Positions 22,840 through 32,199 of a stretch of 36,755 nucleotides of DNA are shown one piece after another. Source of the stretch: Shewanella sp. MBTL60-112-B2 (GTDB lineage Bacteria > Pseudomonadota > Gammaproteobacteria > Enterobacterales > Shewanellaceae). The translations under genes and the position numbers were made by a program. Each line of letters opens with the position of its first letter. Positions within the stretch are counted from its first letter, which is position 1. The stretch lies in NCBI RefSeq assembly GCF_019655055.1, contig NZ_BPFA01000044.1, positions 1 to 36,755 of the forward strand. Reading direction: 5' to 3'. The notes below the pieces were generated by a model. It searched no databases, was not told the origin of the DNA, and saw nothing but the letters and a program-made list of their open reading frames with translations.

Positions 22840-23862
22840 CTAAATGTTACTTAATGCTCGTTGTGTAATGTTTTGGCTAAACTGATTTCGCTTTTGATGG
22901 TTAGGAGCCCAGCCTACCAGGAAGCGTTCAAAGTCTGCCCAGGCTAAATCCACTAAACTTCGCCACTCTTTAGTCACTAAAATTGGGTCTAAATGAGGTT
23001 GGTATAAGCATAATGCTTGTTCTAACAGTTCGAAATATTCATTCACTAATTTCGAAAAACTAGTCTCACAGTCACGCTCTGTTAAACAGCTGCCAATAAG
23101 ATAAATGAGATCTTTTACACCGACGCCACTGCCGACATATTGAAAGTCGACCGCAGCTACATCACTGTAATCTCTAGTAAAACAGAAGTTAGTAACCTTA
23201 GCATCACCATGAATAATGGTCTTATACTCACAGTTATTCAGTAGCTTATCGATCTGAGCCGCCTTTACTTTAAGTGATGACTCAGGCATTACTTGCCACT
23301 CATCTTGTCGAGTAGACAGATGCCAGTAGCTACCAATAGGCCAAAGTCCTTCGCATGATAATGATTTGGAATGCGATAAAAACCTTGCATGAAAATGCGC
23401 TAGCCAACGTATACACAATTTTATTTGTTGTAAAGAAAGCACGGTTGCGCGAGCTTGAAAACCCTGGCAATCGAGATCTGACATTAAGATCAATTGGCTC
23501 GCTTGCTCGGATTTGGTAAAACTGCACTCACCTAAAAAAGTAGGGACTAAACAGTTATCATTACAGAGCTTGGCCCAATGCTTATAGAAGTTAACTTCTA
23601 TTTGATAGGAATCAAGCTTACGCTGATGAGAGACTGAACTCGCCCAACCTCTTGGGTGCATTACCTCATTAGGGGGAGTGATATGTTTGACGATAAACTG
23701 ACGATTCCCGTAATTATTGGCTAAGCTTTGAGACGTAAAGCGATATCTAGCAATTTCACCATATCCAGACCATAGTGATTGAATGATTTCTTTCTTTTCA
23801 AAATTAGGTGAGCCAAAAAATTTTGTTAAAACATCATCTATTGATGCATTATTTAAATTCAT
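22840..23862 (-). CDS. Small-molecule phosphotransferase of the APH/choline-kinase fold (ecdysteroid-kinase-like)
   Basis: A 340-residue cytoplasmic kinase-fold protein. The catalytic loop reads IIHGD-AKVTNFCF (about 217-230), and the metal-binding segment VAAVDFQYVGSG (about 236-247) carries the DFQ variant seen in EcKL/DUF1679-like proteins. An N-terminal lobe has FIVKHITPP with the likely ATP-binding lysine. The substrate is unknown; the fold is used for choline, aminoglycosides, homoserine and steroids. It stands alone, convergent with the RHH-like gene. Nothing around it points to antibiotic resistance. Confidence 0.82.
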   Translation of the reverse strand: MNLNNASIDDVLTKFFGSPNFEKKEIIQSLWSGYGEIARYRFTSQSLANNYGNRQFIVKHITPPNEVMHPRGWASSVSHQRKLDSYQIEVNFYKHWAKLCNDNCLVPTFLGECSFTKSEQASQLILMSDLDCQGFQARATVLSLQQIKLCIRWLAHFHARFLSHSKSLSCEGLWPIGSYWHLSTRQDEWQVMPESSLKVKAAQIDKLLNNCEYKTIIHGDAKVTNFCFTRDYSDVAAVDFQYVGSGVGVKDLIYLIGSCLTERDCETSFSKLVNEYFELLEQALCLYQPHLDPILVTKEWRSLVDLAWADFERFLVGWAPNHQKRNQFSQNITQRALSNI

Positions 23863-24007
23863 TCATGTACCTTAGTGAATATTCGTTCAAGTGCCAGACA
23901 GGTAGAACGCTGTACTATAATTGATATAAAGCATAAATCAAAACAGACTGAGCATGTTGATTATATTGGTTTTACATCGGCATGTTGACTATAAGAGGAA
24001 GCATTGA

Positions 24008-24397
24008 ATGAAACGTCATATATTAACCCTTGGATTATTGTTACTGCCGGTGAGCGCCATGGCAAATATCATTGTCGATAAAACAGGCGTTGATGAAAAA
24101 GACTATGTGTACGATCTTCATCAATGCACTGAGATGTCGAATCAAGTCGAGCAGAAACAGACCGAGGGAAGTGCGATTGGTACTGCAGCTAAAGGTGCAG
24201 CAATTGGTTCAGCTGGTAAAGCGATAGCAGGTGGCTCTGGTACGGACGGTGCAAAGCAAGGAGCTGCAATTGGTCTTGGAGTTGGAGTTTTATCTAAAGG
24301 CAGAGAAAGAAGGAGTAATAAAGACACTTATGCAGCTGAGCAACAAACTGTTATAAAAAACTGCATGACAAACCGAGGTTATGTAGTGCTTAACTAA
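24008..24397 (+). CDS. Secreted glycine-zipper protein
   Basis: A 129-residue envelope protein with a Sec signal peptide ending VSAMA near residue 19. The central part (about 53-97) is a glycine zipper: GSAIGTAAKGAAIGSAGKAIAGG, then GAKQGAAIGLGVGVLSKG. Such segments form packed membrane helices, often in outer-membrane-associated proteins. Single cysteines lie before and after it (HQC and KNC) and may form a disulfide. No lipobox is present. It is a single-gene unit closed by a strong terminator. Function unknown. Confidence 0.82.
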   Translation: MKRHILTLGLLLLPVSAMANIIVDKTGVDEKDYVYDLHQCTEMSNQVEQKQTEGSAIGTAAKGAAIGSAGKAIAGGSGTDGAKQGAAIGLGVGVLSKGRERRSNKDTYAAEQQTVIKNCMTNRGYVVLN

Positions 24398-24438
24398 TTG
24401 ATAAAAACAGTTTTAACACTGCAATATCGCATTGCTTG

Positions 24439-24470
24439 AAAGGCTAAGCCTAAATGAGCTTAGCCTTTTT
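24439..24470 (+). terminator. Intrinsic terminator after glycine-zipper gene
   Basis: The perfect 11-bp stem AAAGGCTAAGC/GCTTAGCCTTT (24439-24449 and 24458-24468) with an 8-nt loop ends in a T run. On the other strand AAAGGC gives a similar shape, so it may serve the leftward DUF6702 gene too, although it is downstream of that stop by only 20 bp. Confidence 0.9.
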
Positions 24471-24489
24471 AGTACGACACTAATTATTT

Positions 24490-24984
24490 TTAATCCGCCA
24501 GCTCTACGTTAAGCCAAGTTGATTTATTATCGAAAACAACGGATTTAACCTTTCCTTTGCCTTCTACATTAACCAAATTTATTTGAGCAGGCCAAAGTTC
24601 ATGTAATGCTCCATTAGAAATTCTTAGACCAATTATGTCTTGAGGAATAGGGCTCTCCTGATAAACCCAGAGATATTTACCGTCTAACTCCACCCCAACA
24701 AAAGACAATGGAATATTGTTTCCATTTTCTTTTTTAAGTTCAAATTGAAGCTGAACATATTCGGCAAATGTCTGTTGAGTTTCAGTGTTACTTAAGATGT
24801 CCGCACTCGGATCAAATAGTTCTTTTACAGCATGTTCGGCATCATGCAGGTAAAATTTATGCATGATCTCTATATTTTGCAAACGATGGTTAAACTTGAT
24901 ACTTGTCACCGCCGTTTTTTGCTGATGACCATAAGAGAAGCTAGCCATAACCAGACACAAAAAACCTATGTAAAACCGATTCAT
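24490..24984 (-). CDS. DUF6702-like secreted protein
   Basis: A 164-residue protein with a signal peptide ending ASFSYG near residue 19. The mature part begins HQQKTAVTSIKFNHRLQNIEIMHKFYLHDAEHA, a pattern I associate with DUF6702. The rest is mostly beta-strand. Its ATG follows the stop of the M1 peptidase gene by 2 nt, so the two are cotranscribed and translationally coupled. A periplasmic partner role for the peptidase is likely, with no direct evidence. Confidence 0.78.
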   Translation of the reverse strand: MNRFYIGFLCLVMASFSYGHQQKTAVTSIKFNHRLQNIEIMHKFYLHDAEHAVKELFDPSADILSNTETQQTFAEYVQLQFELKKENGNNIPLSFVGVELDGKYLWVYQESPIPQDIIGLRISNGALHELWPAQINLVNVEGKGKVKSVVFDNKSTWLNVELAD

Positions 24985-24986
24985 GT

Positions 24987-27431
24987 TTAAGATCCTTTAG
25001 CGTCATCTTCGTTATCGACATTAATTTCAGTCTTGATATCCTGCATGATATCTTTCTTCAATTTACGCTTACTCTTTTCTTTTTTGAACGCTTCTATACG
25101 TGATGGGATAATACGTCTTGGGAAGTAGTTATTGTTTAGCTCGACGTCAGCAGTTTGCCAGCTAGGATCGATTTCCACTTCTTTAAGCTCTTTATCCGTC
25201 ACGATTAATTTGTTAACAAGCTTTGGACTGCGTCGCCAGATCTCTGCTGGAATATGTAACTCTTCGATTGAACCGTCTGTATACGTTAGCTGCAGTAGAA
25301 TTGGCATGACTAATCCACCCACATTTGAGAACTCTAATACGTAATAATTTTGATCTTCTTTAACAGCACGCTCAATGACTTCTCGCTCCCAAGGCTTGAG
25401 GTTTTTAAGGAACTTGTTGTATTTATTCCTTTCCTTATTGGTTACCGTAAATTGGTCATTTTTATCATAAAAATCAGTGATATCATCATTAAGCTCAACC
25501 CAGGTTTTAATACCCTCTTGTTGATTTTTAACAATCGCCATAGGAGTCGGCTTCTCCTGTTCAATGTCGCGCTCTCGATTAAAATCAATATCAGGATTGT
25601 TGCTGGTCATATTAAGTTTGTAGATTTTATCTATGCCTAGATCAACATGGTCCGTCGAATAGAACCAACCGCGCCAGAACCAGTCAAGATCAACACCTGA
25701 CGCTTCCTCCATTGTTCTGAAGAAATCTGATGGAGTCGGGCGTTTATACTTCCAGCGTGTGGCGTACTCTTTAAAAGCAAAATCAAACAATTCACGACCT
25801 AAAATGACTTCACGTAAGATATTAAGAGCAATGGCTGGTTTAGTGTAAGCATTAGGTCCAAATTTCAAGATACTATCTGACTGGGTCATGATCGGGACTT
25901 GTACTGAAGACTTCATGTATTCGATAATGTCTCTTGGCTCTCGTGCCCAATGAGGATCCGTTTCCCATTCACGCACCGCAATTGATTCGACGAAACTATT
26001 GAGGCCCTCATCCATCCAAGTCCACTGACGCTCATCGGAGTTAACAATCATTGGGAAATAGATATGGCCAATCTCGTGGATGACGACTCCAATGAGGAAG
26101 CGTTTTTCAGATAAGCTATAAGTGCGTGTGCCGTCTTCTTGTAGCTCAGTTCGTGGGCCATTAAACGTGATCATCGGGTACTCCATGCCACCGACAGGCC
26201 CATTAATCGACTGAGCCGTTGGATAAGGGTAGTCGAAGGAGTAGCGAGAATACACTTGCATGGTATGAATAACGGTTTCAGTAGAGTATTTCTTCCATAA
26301 ATCACCACCTTCTTTGGGATAGAAAGACATCGCCATGACGAGTTCCTGCTCTGAACCTGGTTGTTGATAACCTTTGGCGTCCCACATAAATTTACGTGAC
26401 GATGCCCAAGCAAAATCTCGTACATTTTTAGCCTTAAAATGCCAGGTTTTTACGTCGGCCGTCCCTTCAGCTTCATTTGCTAAGGCTTCCTCCTCGGTAA
26501 CGATAAATACTGGACGCTTACTGGTTTTGGCTTGCTCAAATCGTTGACGTTGAATGGAAGTGAGTACACTTTTAGAGTTGGCTAGGTAGCCTGTCGAAGC
26601 AACAATATGATCGGCTGGAACGGTAAGTTCTACGTCATAGTCGCCAAACTCTAGAGTAAATTCACCGCTACCAAGAAAGGCTTTATTGGTCCATGCTTCA
26701 TAATCGGTATAGGCATGAAGTCTCGGAAACCATTGAGCAAGTTGAAAAATATCATTACCACCTTGCCGTTTATCATCAACAAAATGTTCATAGCCTGATC
26801 GGCCGCCAACCGCTTTTTGATCGGTAATGTTGTAGCCATAATCAAAAGAGAAACGGATTTTGTTTCCTGGCTTAAGAGGAGTGAGCAGGTCGATGCGCAT
26901 GTTGGTGCCAACAATCGTGTAACTCAGTTTCTTACCGTCAGTATTAATGTTACCTATCTCATATCCGACATCATTGTCGGCTAAAAATTGCTGTTTACGT
27001 AAAGTGTTTAAGCTGATCTTCGTCGGTTTGCCATTGACACTATTTGCTAATTCCTTAGGACTCGAAAAGGTTTTGCTTCTACTGGCAATTGAGTCAGATT
27101 GATAATAGTTTTGGTCAAGCTGCAACCATAAATACTTGAGGGTATCAGGGGAGTTATTGAAGTAAGTAACTGTTTGAGTAGCATCAATTCGTCGTTTTTG
27201 TTCATTTAATCTGGCATTTATCTGGTAGTCAACTTGCTGTTGCCAGTATTCATGGCCGGGTTCGCCAGCCGCATTACGATAAACGTTTGCGGTAGGTAGA
27301 CTTTCATCTAATTGTCTAAACTTGTCTTCGAACTCGCCTTTTGACTGTTTAATTACCGAAGCATGAGTACTTAATGCCACGACTGCAAACGCTGACATTA
27401 GAAGTCGCGCTGGAAATGTTATTTTTTTCAC
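24987..27431 (-). CDS. M1 family metallopeptidase (aminopeptidase N-like, secreted)
   Basis: An 814-residue zinc aminopeptidase with a Sec signal peptide ending near residue 24 (VVALSTHA). The zinc site is complete: H452-E-I-G-H456, with the third ligand E475 exactly 18 residues after H456 (WMDEGLNSF). The exopeptidase motif reads G-P-V-G-G-M-E-Y in place of the classic GAMEN. The C-terminal 40 residues are highly charged and lysine-rich, ending in an acidic tail. The start is GTG at 27431 with GAGAG upstream. It is the first gene of an operon with the DUF6702 protein. It likely acts in the periplasm on peptides from outside or from envelope turnover. Confidence 0.93.
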   Translation of the reverse strand: MKKITFPARLLMSAFAVVALSTHASVIKQSKGEFEDKFRQLDESLPTANVYRNAAGEPGHEYWQQQVDYQINARLNEQKRRIDATQTVTYFNNSPDTLKYLWLQLDQNYYQSDSIASRSKTFSSPKELANSVNGKPTKISLNTLRKQQFLADNDVGYEIGNINTDGKKLSYTIVGTNMRIDLLTPLKPGNKIRFSFDYGYNITDQKAVGGRSGYEHFVDDKRQGGNDIFQLAQWFPRLHAYTDYEAWTNKAFLGSGEFTLEFGDYDVELTVPADHIVASTGYLANSKSVLTSIQRQRFEQAKTSKRPVFIVTEEEALANEAEGTADVKTWHFKAKNVRDFAWASSRKFMWDAKGYQQPGSEQELVMAMSFYPKEGGDLWKKYSTETVIHTMQVYSRYSFDYPYPTAQSINGPVGGMEYPMITFNGPRTELQEDGTRTYSLSEKRFLIGVVIHEIGHIYFPMIVNSDERQWTWMDEGLNSFVESIAVREWETDPHWAREPRDIIEYMKSSVQVPIMTQSDSILKFGPNAYTKPAIALNILREVILGRELFDFAFKEYATRWKYKRPTPSDFFRTMEEASGVDLDWFWRGWFYSTDHVDLGIDKIYKLNMTSNNPDIDFNRERDIEQEKPTPMAIVKNQQEGIKTWVELNDDITDFYDKNDQFTVTNKERNKYNKFLKNLKPWEREVIERAVKEDQNYYVLEFSNVGGLVMPILLQLTYTDGSIEELHIPAEIWRRSPKLVNKLIVTDKELKEVEIDPSWQTADVELNNNYFPRRIIPSRIEAFKKEKSKRKLKKDIMQDIKTEINVDNEDDAKGS

Positions 27432-27674
27432 TTAATCAATTCTCTCGTTTTTATTTTTAGCCGGGTAGGGGGTTACAAACTGGGTTGGCTTTGATGGTGT
27501 AGCCTGTGTAGTTTTACATTAAAGCATACAATATACAAAGGTGGGCTTATCATAAAAATTTACGACTTTGTAACTTTCATATTCAGCCTGTTTTGTTAAA
27601 TAATCGTCAACTTCTTGCAACACTGAACTAGACTGAGCGAAGATAGGGAAATGAAGCTTAATGAAGGTAACCAA

Positions 27675-28370
27675 ATGACTAAACATGTATTGATTACAGG
27701 TGGAAATCGAGGCATCGGGCGAGCGTTCGTTGAACACTATTTAAAAGCCGGTTGGAATGTTACCGCTTGTTGTCGTGAACCTAAAAGAGCGGTTGAGCTG
27801 TCAATATTAAAATCAAATTATGAACATTTGAAAGTCCTTGAACTCGACGTCAGTCTTTCTGAATCAGTAGCATCATTAGCTCAAGAACTGGCTGGCACTT
27901 CGGTTGAACTATTGATTAACAATGCAGGCTATTATGGGCCAAAAGGAGTTAAATTTGGCAACAGCGACGCCAGTGAGTGGCGAAAAGTCATTGAAGTTAA
28001 CACGATTGCGCCATTGTTGCTTACAGAAGCCTTATATCGAAACCTAAAGCATGGGTCTAATCCTGTAGCAGTATTTATTTCCTCTAAAGTGGGCAGTATG
28101 GAAGATAATACCAGTGGTGGTGGCTATTATTATCGTTCATCGAAAGCCGCGCTGAACTCTGTAGTGAAGAGCCTTTCCATTGACTTAAAGGAAGATGGAA
28201 TTAAGTGTGTTGCCTTGCACCCAGGTTGGGTATTAACAGCTATGGGAGGCCCTAAAGCACTAATCGATACCGATATGTCGGTCAAAGGCATGATGGCAGT
28301 TATAGATGAGTTAACATGGGAGCAAAGTGGTGAATTTTACGACTACCAAGGGAAAGAAATTCCTTGGTAA
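27675..28370 (+). CDS. Short-chain dehydrogenase/reductase (SDR family)
   Basis: A 231-residue classical SDR oxidoreductase, NAD(P)-dependent. The cofactor motif TGGNRGIG lies at about 9-16, NNAGYYG in the middle, the catalytic serine in FISSKVGS and Y-x-x-x-K in YYRSSKAALN. It resembles the C-factor/CsgA-like subgroup. I chose the ATG at 27675, because GAAGG lies 7 nt before it; the in-frame ATG eight codons upstream has no clear RBS. It is divergent from the M1 peptidase gene. Substrate unknown. Confidence 0.9.
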   Translation: MTKHVLITGGNRGIGRAFVEHYLKAGWNVTACCREPKRAVELSILKSNYEHLKVLELDVSLSESVASLAQELAGTSVELLINNAGYYGPKGVKFGNSDASEWRKVIEVNTIAPLLLTEALYRNLKHGSNPVAVFISSKVGSMEDNTSGGGYYYRSSKAALNSVVKSLSIDLKEDGIKCVALHPGWVLTAMGGPKALIDTDMSVKGMMAVIDELTWEQSGEFYDYQGKEIPW

Positions 28371-28684
28371 GATTTATTATGCTGCAACTTACTAATAGAG
28401 GGTCAGTGAAGAAATGACATTCTTAACACATACAAATAGCGTAAATTAAAATTCACCAGACTAAGCTACTCAGAAAACAGTATTTTTGATACCCTGTATA
28501 ATTAAGATATTTCACCGTGACGTTAGACGTTGATAGGCTTTTAAAACCGCGATAGATGTCTCAGTTTTCAGGATTTTAGAAAAAATTCTAACCGTATGCA
28601 GTAAATAACTAAAATTTAGTTTGCATCTGCTGAAAAAAGGAGTACTTTCGCGCTCCTTAATTTAACTTAACTGGAAGAATTGTA
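28371..28684. other. Intergenic region upstream of rimB-rimK fusion gene
   Basis: A 314-bp region without a gene. A TATAAT box preceded directly by TG lies at 28497-28502 and is a plausible -10 element, though no good -35 is seen. A small hairpin AAGGAG/CTCCTT (28637-28642 and 28653-28658) lies in the expected 5' leader, 26 bp before the start codon. Confidence 0.4.
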
Positions 28685-30064
28685 ATGAGCGACAATAAGT
28701 TTATTATCGGAAGTGAAGAGTGGTGTGCATTCCCAGCTCTTGGTGTTCCTGCAATTAAAGCTAGAGTAGACTCTGGCGCCAGAACGTCATCAATCCATGC
28801 TGTAAATATCCGTCCTTTTAAAAGAGAAGGCGAGCCATGGGTTTCTTTTGAACTTCACCCGATACAAAACAGTCGCAAGATCATTCTTAGATGTGAAAGC
28901 AAAGTTATTGATCGCCGTAGTGTAAAGAGTTCTAACGGTGAGTCAGAAAAACGCTATGTTATCGCATCTGTTATTCAGTTGGGCGGTAATGCTTGGGAAG
29001 TTGAGTTGACCTTAACTAACCGCGATAGCATGGGATTCCGCATGCTGTTAGGTCGTGAAGCAATGAGCAACAAGACCTTAGTTGACCCATCTGAATCATT
29101 CTGTTTAGGTGAGAAGGATGACGTAGAGGTTGAACATCTTTATGGTGTTAAATCAGCTAAGAAAAGCGGTCTTAAGATCGGACTACTAGCCAGTAACCCT
29201 GATTTATACAGTAACCGACGCATCATCGAAGCGGGTGAGCAACGCGGCCATGAAGTAGTATTCTTAAATATCAGCCAATGCTACTTAAAGTTAGATGCAT
29301 CTTCGCCAGAAGTTCACTATCGTGGTGGCAGAGTGTTGAATGACGTTGATGCGGTTATACCTCGCATTAGACCAAGTATGACTTTCTATGGCTGTGCGTT
29401 GACACGTCACTTTGAAAGCTTGAATATCGAAGCGTTAAACACCTCTGATGCGATTACACGTTCAAGAGATAAATTGTTTTCGCTGCAGTTATTGCAAAAG
29501 AATAACCTTGATATTCCAACAAGTGGTTTTGCTAATTCGCCAGTTGATACTAAAGATCTTATCGACATGGTGGGCGGCGCTCCGCTTATTGTTAAGTTGC
29601 TTGAAGGTACTCAAGGTAAGGGCGTTGTTCTTGCTGAAACAACTAAGGCCGCTGAAAGTGTGATTAACGCATTTAAATCACTACGCGTTAACTTACTTGT
29701 GCAAGAGTTCATTAAAGAAGCCCAAGGTAAAGACTTACGCTGTTTTGTGATTGACGGTAAGGTTGTTGCCTCAATCGAGCGTACAGCCGCTCCTGGTGAG
29801 TTTAGAGCTAACATTCATATGGGTGGTAGTGCTTCAATCGTTTCAGTGAGTGCCGCTGAAAGACAATTGGCGATTAAAGCAGCTAAAACTATGGGCTTAC
29901 GAGTTGCTGGTGTTGATATTATTCGTTCTAGTCGAGGTCCTCTATTACTAGAGATTAACTCTTCACCAGGACTTGAAGGTATTGAATCAGCTACGGGCAT
30001 CGATATCGCTGGTGCGATGATCGAATCTATCGAGAAGAAATTAGGTTGGAAAGCTGAAGATTAG
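28685..30064 (+). CDS. Fused RimB-type protease and RimK-type glutamate ligase
   Basis: A 459-residue two-domain protein. The N-terminal domain (about 5-145) is of the PF05618 'ATP-dependent zinc protease' type, a retropepsin-like fold with D29-S-G-A and the later LLGREAM. The C-terminal domain (about 160-455) is an ATP-grasp ligase of RimK type, with SRDKLFSLQLL, KLLEGTQGKGV, LVQEFIKEAQGKDLR and GVDI...LLEINSSPGLEGIE. In Pseudomonas separate RimB and RimK control glutamate tails on ribosomal protein S6. Here the protease-like regulator and the ligase are on one chain. GGAAG lies 9 nt before the ATG and a strong terminator follows, so it is a single-gene unit. Confidence 0.92.
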   Translation: MSDNKFIIGSEEWCAFPALGVPAIKARVDSGARTSSIHAVNIRPFKREGEPWVSFELHPIQNSRKIILRCESKVIDRRSVKSSNGESEKRYVIASVIQLGGNAWEVELTLTNRDSMGFRMLLGREAMSNKTLVDPSESFCLGEKDDVEVEHLYGVKSAKKSGLKIGLLASNPDLYSNRRIIEAGEQRGHEVVFLNISQCYLKLDASSPEVHYRGGRVLNDVDAVIPRIRPSMTFYGCALTRHFESLNIEALNTSDAITRSRDKLFSLQLLQKNNLDIPTSGFANSPVDTKDLIDMVGGAPLIVKLLEGTQGKGVVLAETTKAAESVINAFKSLRVNLLVQEFIKEAQGKDLRCFVIDGKVVASIERTAAPGEFRANIHMGGSASIVSVSAAERQLAIKAAKTMGLRVAGVDIIRSSRGPLLLEINSSPGLEGIESATGIDIAGAMIESIEKKLGWKAED

Positions 30065-30085
30065 CATCTAGTTCCACTTCTCTCT

Positions 30086-30121
30086 AAAAAAGCGTTATGT
30101 CTTAGACATAGCGCTTTTTTT
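30086..30121 (+). terminator. Intrinsic terminator after rimB-rimK
   Basis: AAAAAAGCGTTATGTCT pairs with AGACATAGCGCTTTTTT over 17 bp with one wobble, ending in seven Ts. The A tract on the left makes it effective in both directions. Confidence 0.93.
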
Positions 30122-30220
30122 ATATCTTTAATTTCTTTAATTCCCGAATTCTTGGTTTAGAGAAGCTCTTGTAAAAACATGTTAGTGTGTCATTTGTGTT
30201 AAAAAATAATAAGAATACTA

Positions 30221-30772
30221 ATGATCATACCACTAAATAAAACGCACTTCGCTGCAGTGATTACTCTTGGAAACTTAGTCCATGGAGCAGGCTATCTTGA
30301 CTCAGAAACGTTGGACCATATTGTTAATCTTGGTCAAAAACATGGCATAAATAGTTGTTTTGTCGCTATTGAACAGGGTGAGTTACTTGGCTTTAGGCTG
30401 TGTTATGCCGCAGGTCAATGGCCGATAGACAAATGGTGCTCAGTATCTGATTGGTCAGTTGAACCAAAAAATGTAGCATACTTTAAATGTAATACCATCG
30501 CGGAGCAGGCTAGAGGTAAAGGGTTAGGTGGACAGCTGTTAACCGCTTCCGTTTTAGCGTTAACCGAGCAAGGCGCCGTTGCAGGCGTAAGTCACCTTTG
30601 GAAACAAAGCCCTCATAATGCCGCTGTTAAATACTTCAGCAAAGCAGGTGGTCAGCTCATAAAAGAGCACCCTCAACGTTGGAATAATACAGTAGAACAC
30701 CCTGACTACGTCTGCAACTTATGCGGGCCCAATTGTCAGTGCGCCGCTTGTGAAATGCTGCTGATGTTTTGA
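30221..30772 (+). CDS. GNAT-family N-acetyltransferase with C-terminal cysteine cluster
   Basis: A 183-residue acyltransferase-fold protein. The acetyl-CoA loop reads Q-A-R-G-K-G-L-G-G-Q-L (about 94-104), followed by SPHNAAVKYFSKAGGQ typical of GNATs. The last 20 residues carry five cysteines (C165, C168, C172, C174, C177; pattern C-x2-C-x3-C-x-C-x2-C) that may bind zinc or an Fe-S cluster. This tail is not part of a standard GNAT domain. The gene is 9 nt upstream of a PuuB-like flavin oxidase, so the two are cotranscribed. An amine or amino-acid substrate is a reasonable guess. Confidence 0.83.
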   Translation: MIIPLNKTHFAAVITLGNLVHGAGYLDSETLDHIVNLGQKHGINSCFVAIEQGELLGFRLCYAAGQWPIDKWCSVSDWSVEPKNVAYFKCNTIAEQARGKGLGGQLLTASVLALTEQGAVAGVSHLWKQSPHNAAVKYFSKAGGQLIKEHPQRWNNTVEHPDYVCNLCGPNCQCAACEMLLMF

Positions 30773-30781
30773 GGTATAACC

Positions 30782-32131
30782 ATGTTTAATAGCCAAAGTG
30801 AACAATTCGATCCGTTAGTCGCAACGTCCCCCAAACGACTGCCACAATGTCGTTCTTATTGGTCTGATACTATAGATATTGGCGCTGCAACCTCATCTCT
30901 AACAAAGTCCGTCCACACAGACGTAGCAATCATAGGTGGAGGGTATACCGGTTTGTTAACGGCTTACTACCTTGCTAAACATCATCAAGTTGATGTCTGC
31001 GTTCTGGAGGCTAATAGAGTAGGGTTTGGTGCGAGCGCGAGAAATGCAGGTTTTGTGCTCAAAGGTTCTGGCCGCTTAGGTTATAGTCAAATGGCTAAAC
31101 GGTGGGATTTAGATACGGCTAAAGGAATATACTCTGAATTCAGTGAGGCTGTATCACGTGTTAAAAGATTAATAGAAGAGCATCACATTGATTGTGAACC
31201 GCAGTCTAAGGGGTATCTAAAAATTGCCCATAATGCGAAAGCGATGGCTCAACTTGAGGGCTCGGCAAACTTTATCGGCAAGTATTTAGGCGACGATGCT
31301 CAAGTACTCAGTCTGTCACAACTCAAAGCTGACTATATGGATCATAAGCAGGCCTTTGGAGCACTAAGAATCAACGATGGCTTTGGCATCAATCCACTTA
31401 AATTATTGATGGGTTACAAAACTATGGTTGAAAGGCAAGGGGTCCCAGTGTTTGAACAAACCTGTGTCGAGTCCTGGATTGAAGAAAATGGTATTCACCG
31501 CTTAATATCCACCAGCGGCGAGGTCATAGCAAACAAGGTGGTGACGTTGGGCAATGGCTATACACCAAAGCGATTAAACTCAGCAGTCGATAGCCGGTTC
31601 TTACCCATATTAAGTAATATCGTTGTAACTCAGCCGCTATCCACACAAGAGCTTGCAGCATCGGGACTGAATACGCGAGAAGTGGTGATGGATACCAGAG
31701 TGCTGAAATACTATTACCGTTTGTTACCCGACAACCGTTTGCTTTTTGGTGGGCGTGGAGCCATTTTTGGACGAGACGCTAATAAGCCTATTTACCAACA
31801 ACGTCTTAAATTCGCATTAACTCAGTGTTTTCCCGCCCTGAAAAACAAAGGGATTGATTATAACTGGAATGGTTGGATTGCAGCTACGCTAGATGATGTT
31901 CCCCATGTGTATCTAAAAAATGGTATTGGCTATAGCCTTGGTTATTGCGGGGTGGGAGTCTCTTTTAGTGCGCAAGCAGCCTTTCGTTTAGCGCAACAGA
32001 TTGTTGGTAAACCAGTCCCTCAGCTTCCTCTTTATAATACTCCAGCTCCTAAGTTTCCTGCAGCAGGTTTAAGGCGATTAGGACAATGGAGCTACTATCA
32101 TTATGGTTGGTTAAAAGACCGATATTTTTAA
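30782..32131 (+). CDS. FAD-dependent oxidoreductase (DAO family, PuuB-like)
   Basis: A 449-residue flavoprotein of the D-amino-acid-oxidase superfamily. The FAD-binding motif AIIGGGYTGLLTAYYLA lies at about 49-65, followed by VLEANRVGFGASARNAGF. The C-terminal GYSLGYCGVGVSFSAQAAFRLA is the family's FAD-closing segment. The order and spacing resemble gamma-glutamylputrescine oxidase PuuB, but PuuB has RNGG where this protein has RNAG. It probably oxidises an amine with release of H2O2 or electrons to a carrier. GAGG precedes the ATG. Coupled with the upstream GNAT. No other polyamine genes are near, so the substrate is open. Confidence 0.87.
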   Translation: MFNSQSEQFDPLVATSPKRLPQCRSYWSDTIDIGAATSSLTKSVHTDVAIIGGGYTGLLTAYYLAKHHQVDVCVLEANRVGFGASARNAGFVLKGSGRLGYSQMAKRWDLDTAKGIYSEFSEAVSRVKRLIEEHHIDCEPQSKGYLKIAHNAKAMAQLEGSANFIGKYLGDDAQVLSLSQLKADYMDHKQAFGALRINDGFGINPLKLLMGYKTMVERQGVPVFEQTCVESWIEENGIHRLISTSGEVIANKVVTLGNGYTPKRLNSAVDSRFLPILSNIVVTQPLSTQELAASGLNTREVVMDTRVLKYYYRLLPDNRLLFGGRGAIFGRDANKPIYQQRLKFALTQCFPALKNKGIDYNWNGWIAATLDDVPHVYLKNGIGYSLGYCGVGVSFSAQAAFRLAQQIVGKPVPQLPLYNTPAPKFPAAGLRRLGQWSYYHYGWLKDRYF

Positions 32132-32199
32132 CGGATTTTTTTACTCCACAACCTCATTGTGCTACTTTTATAGATTACTTTTTTTCTATGGAGGAAGCA

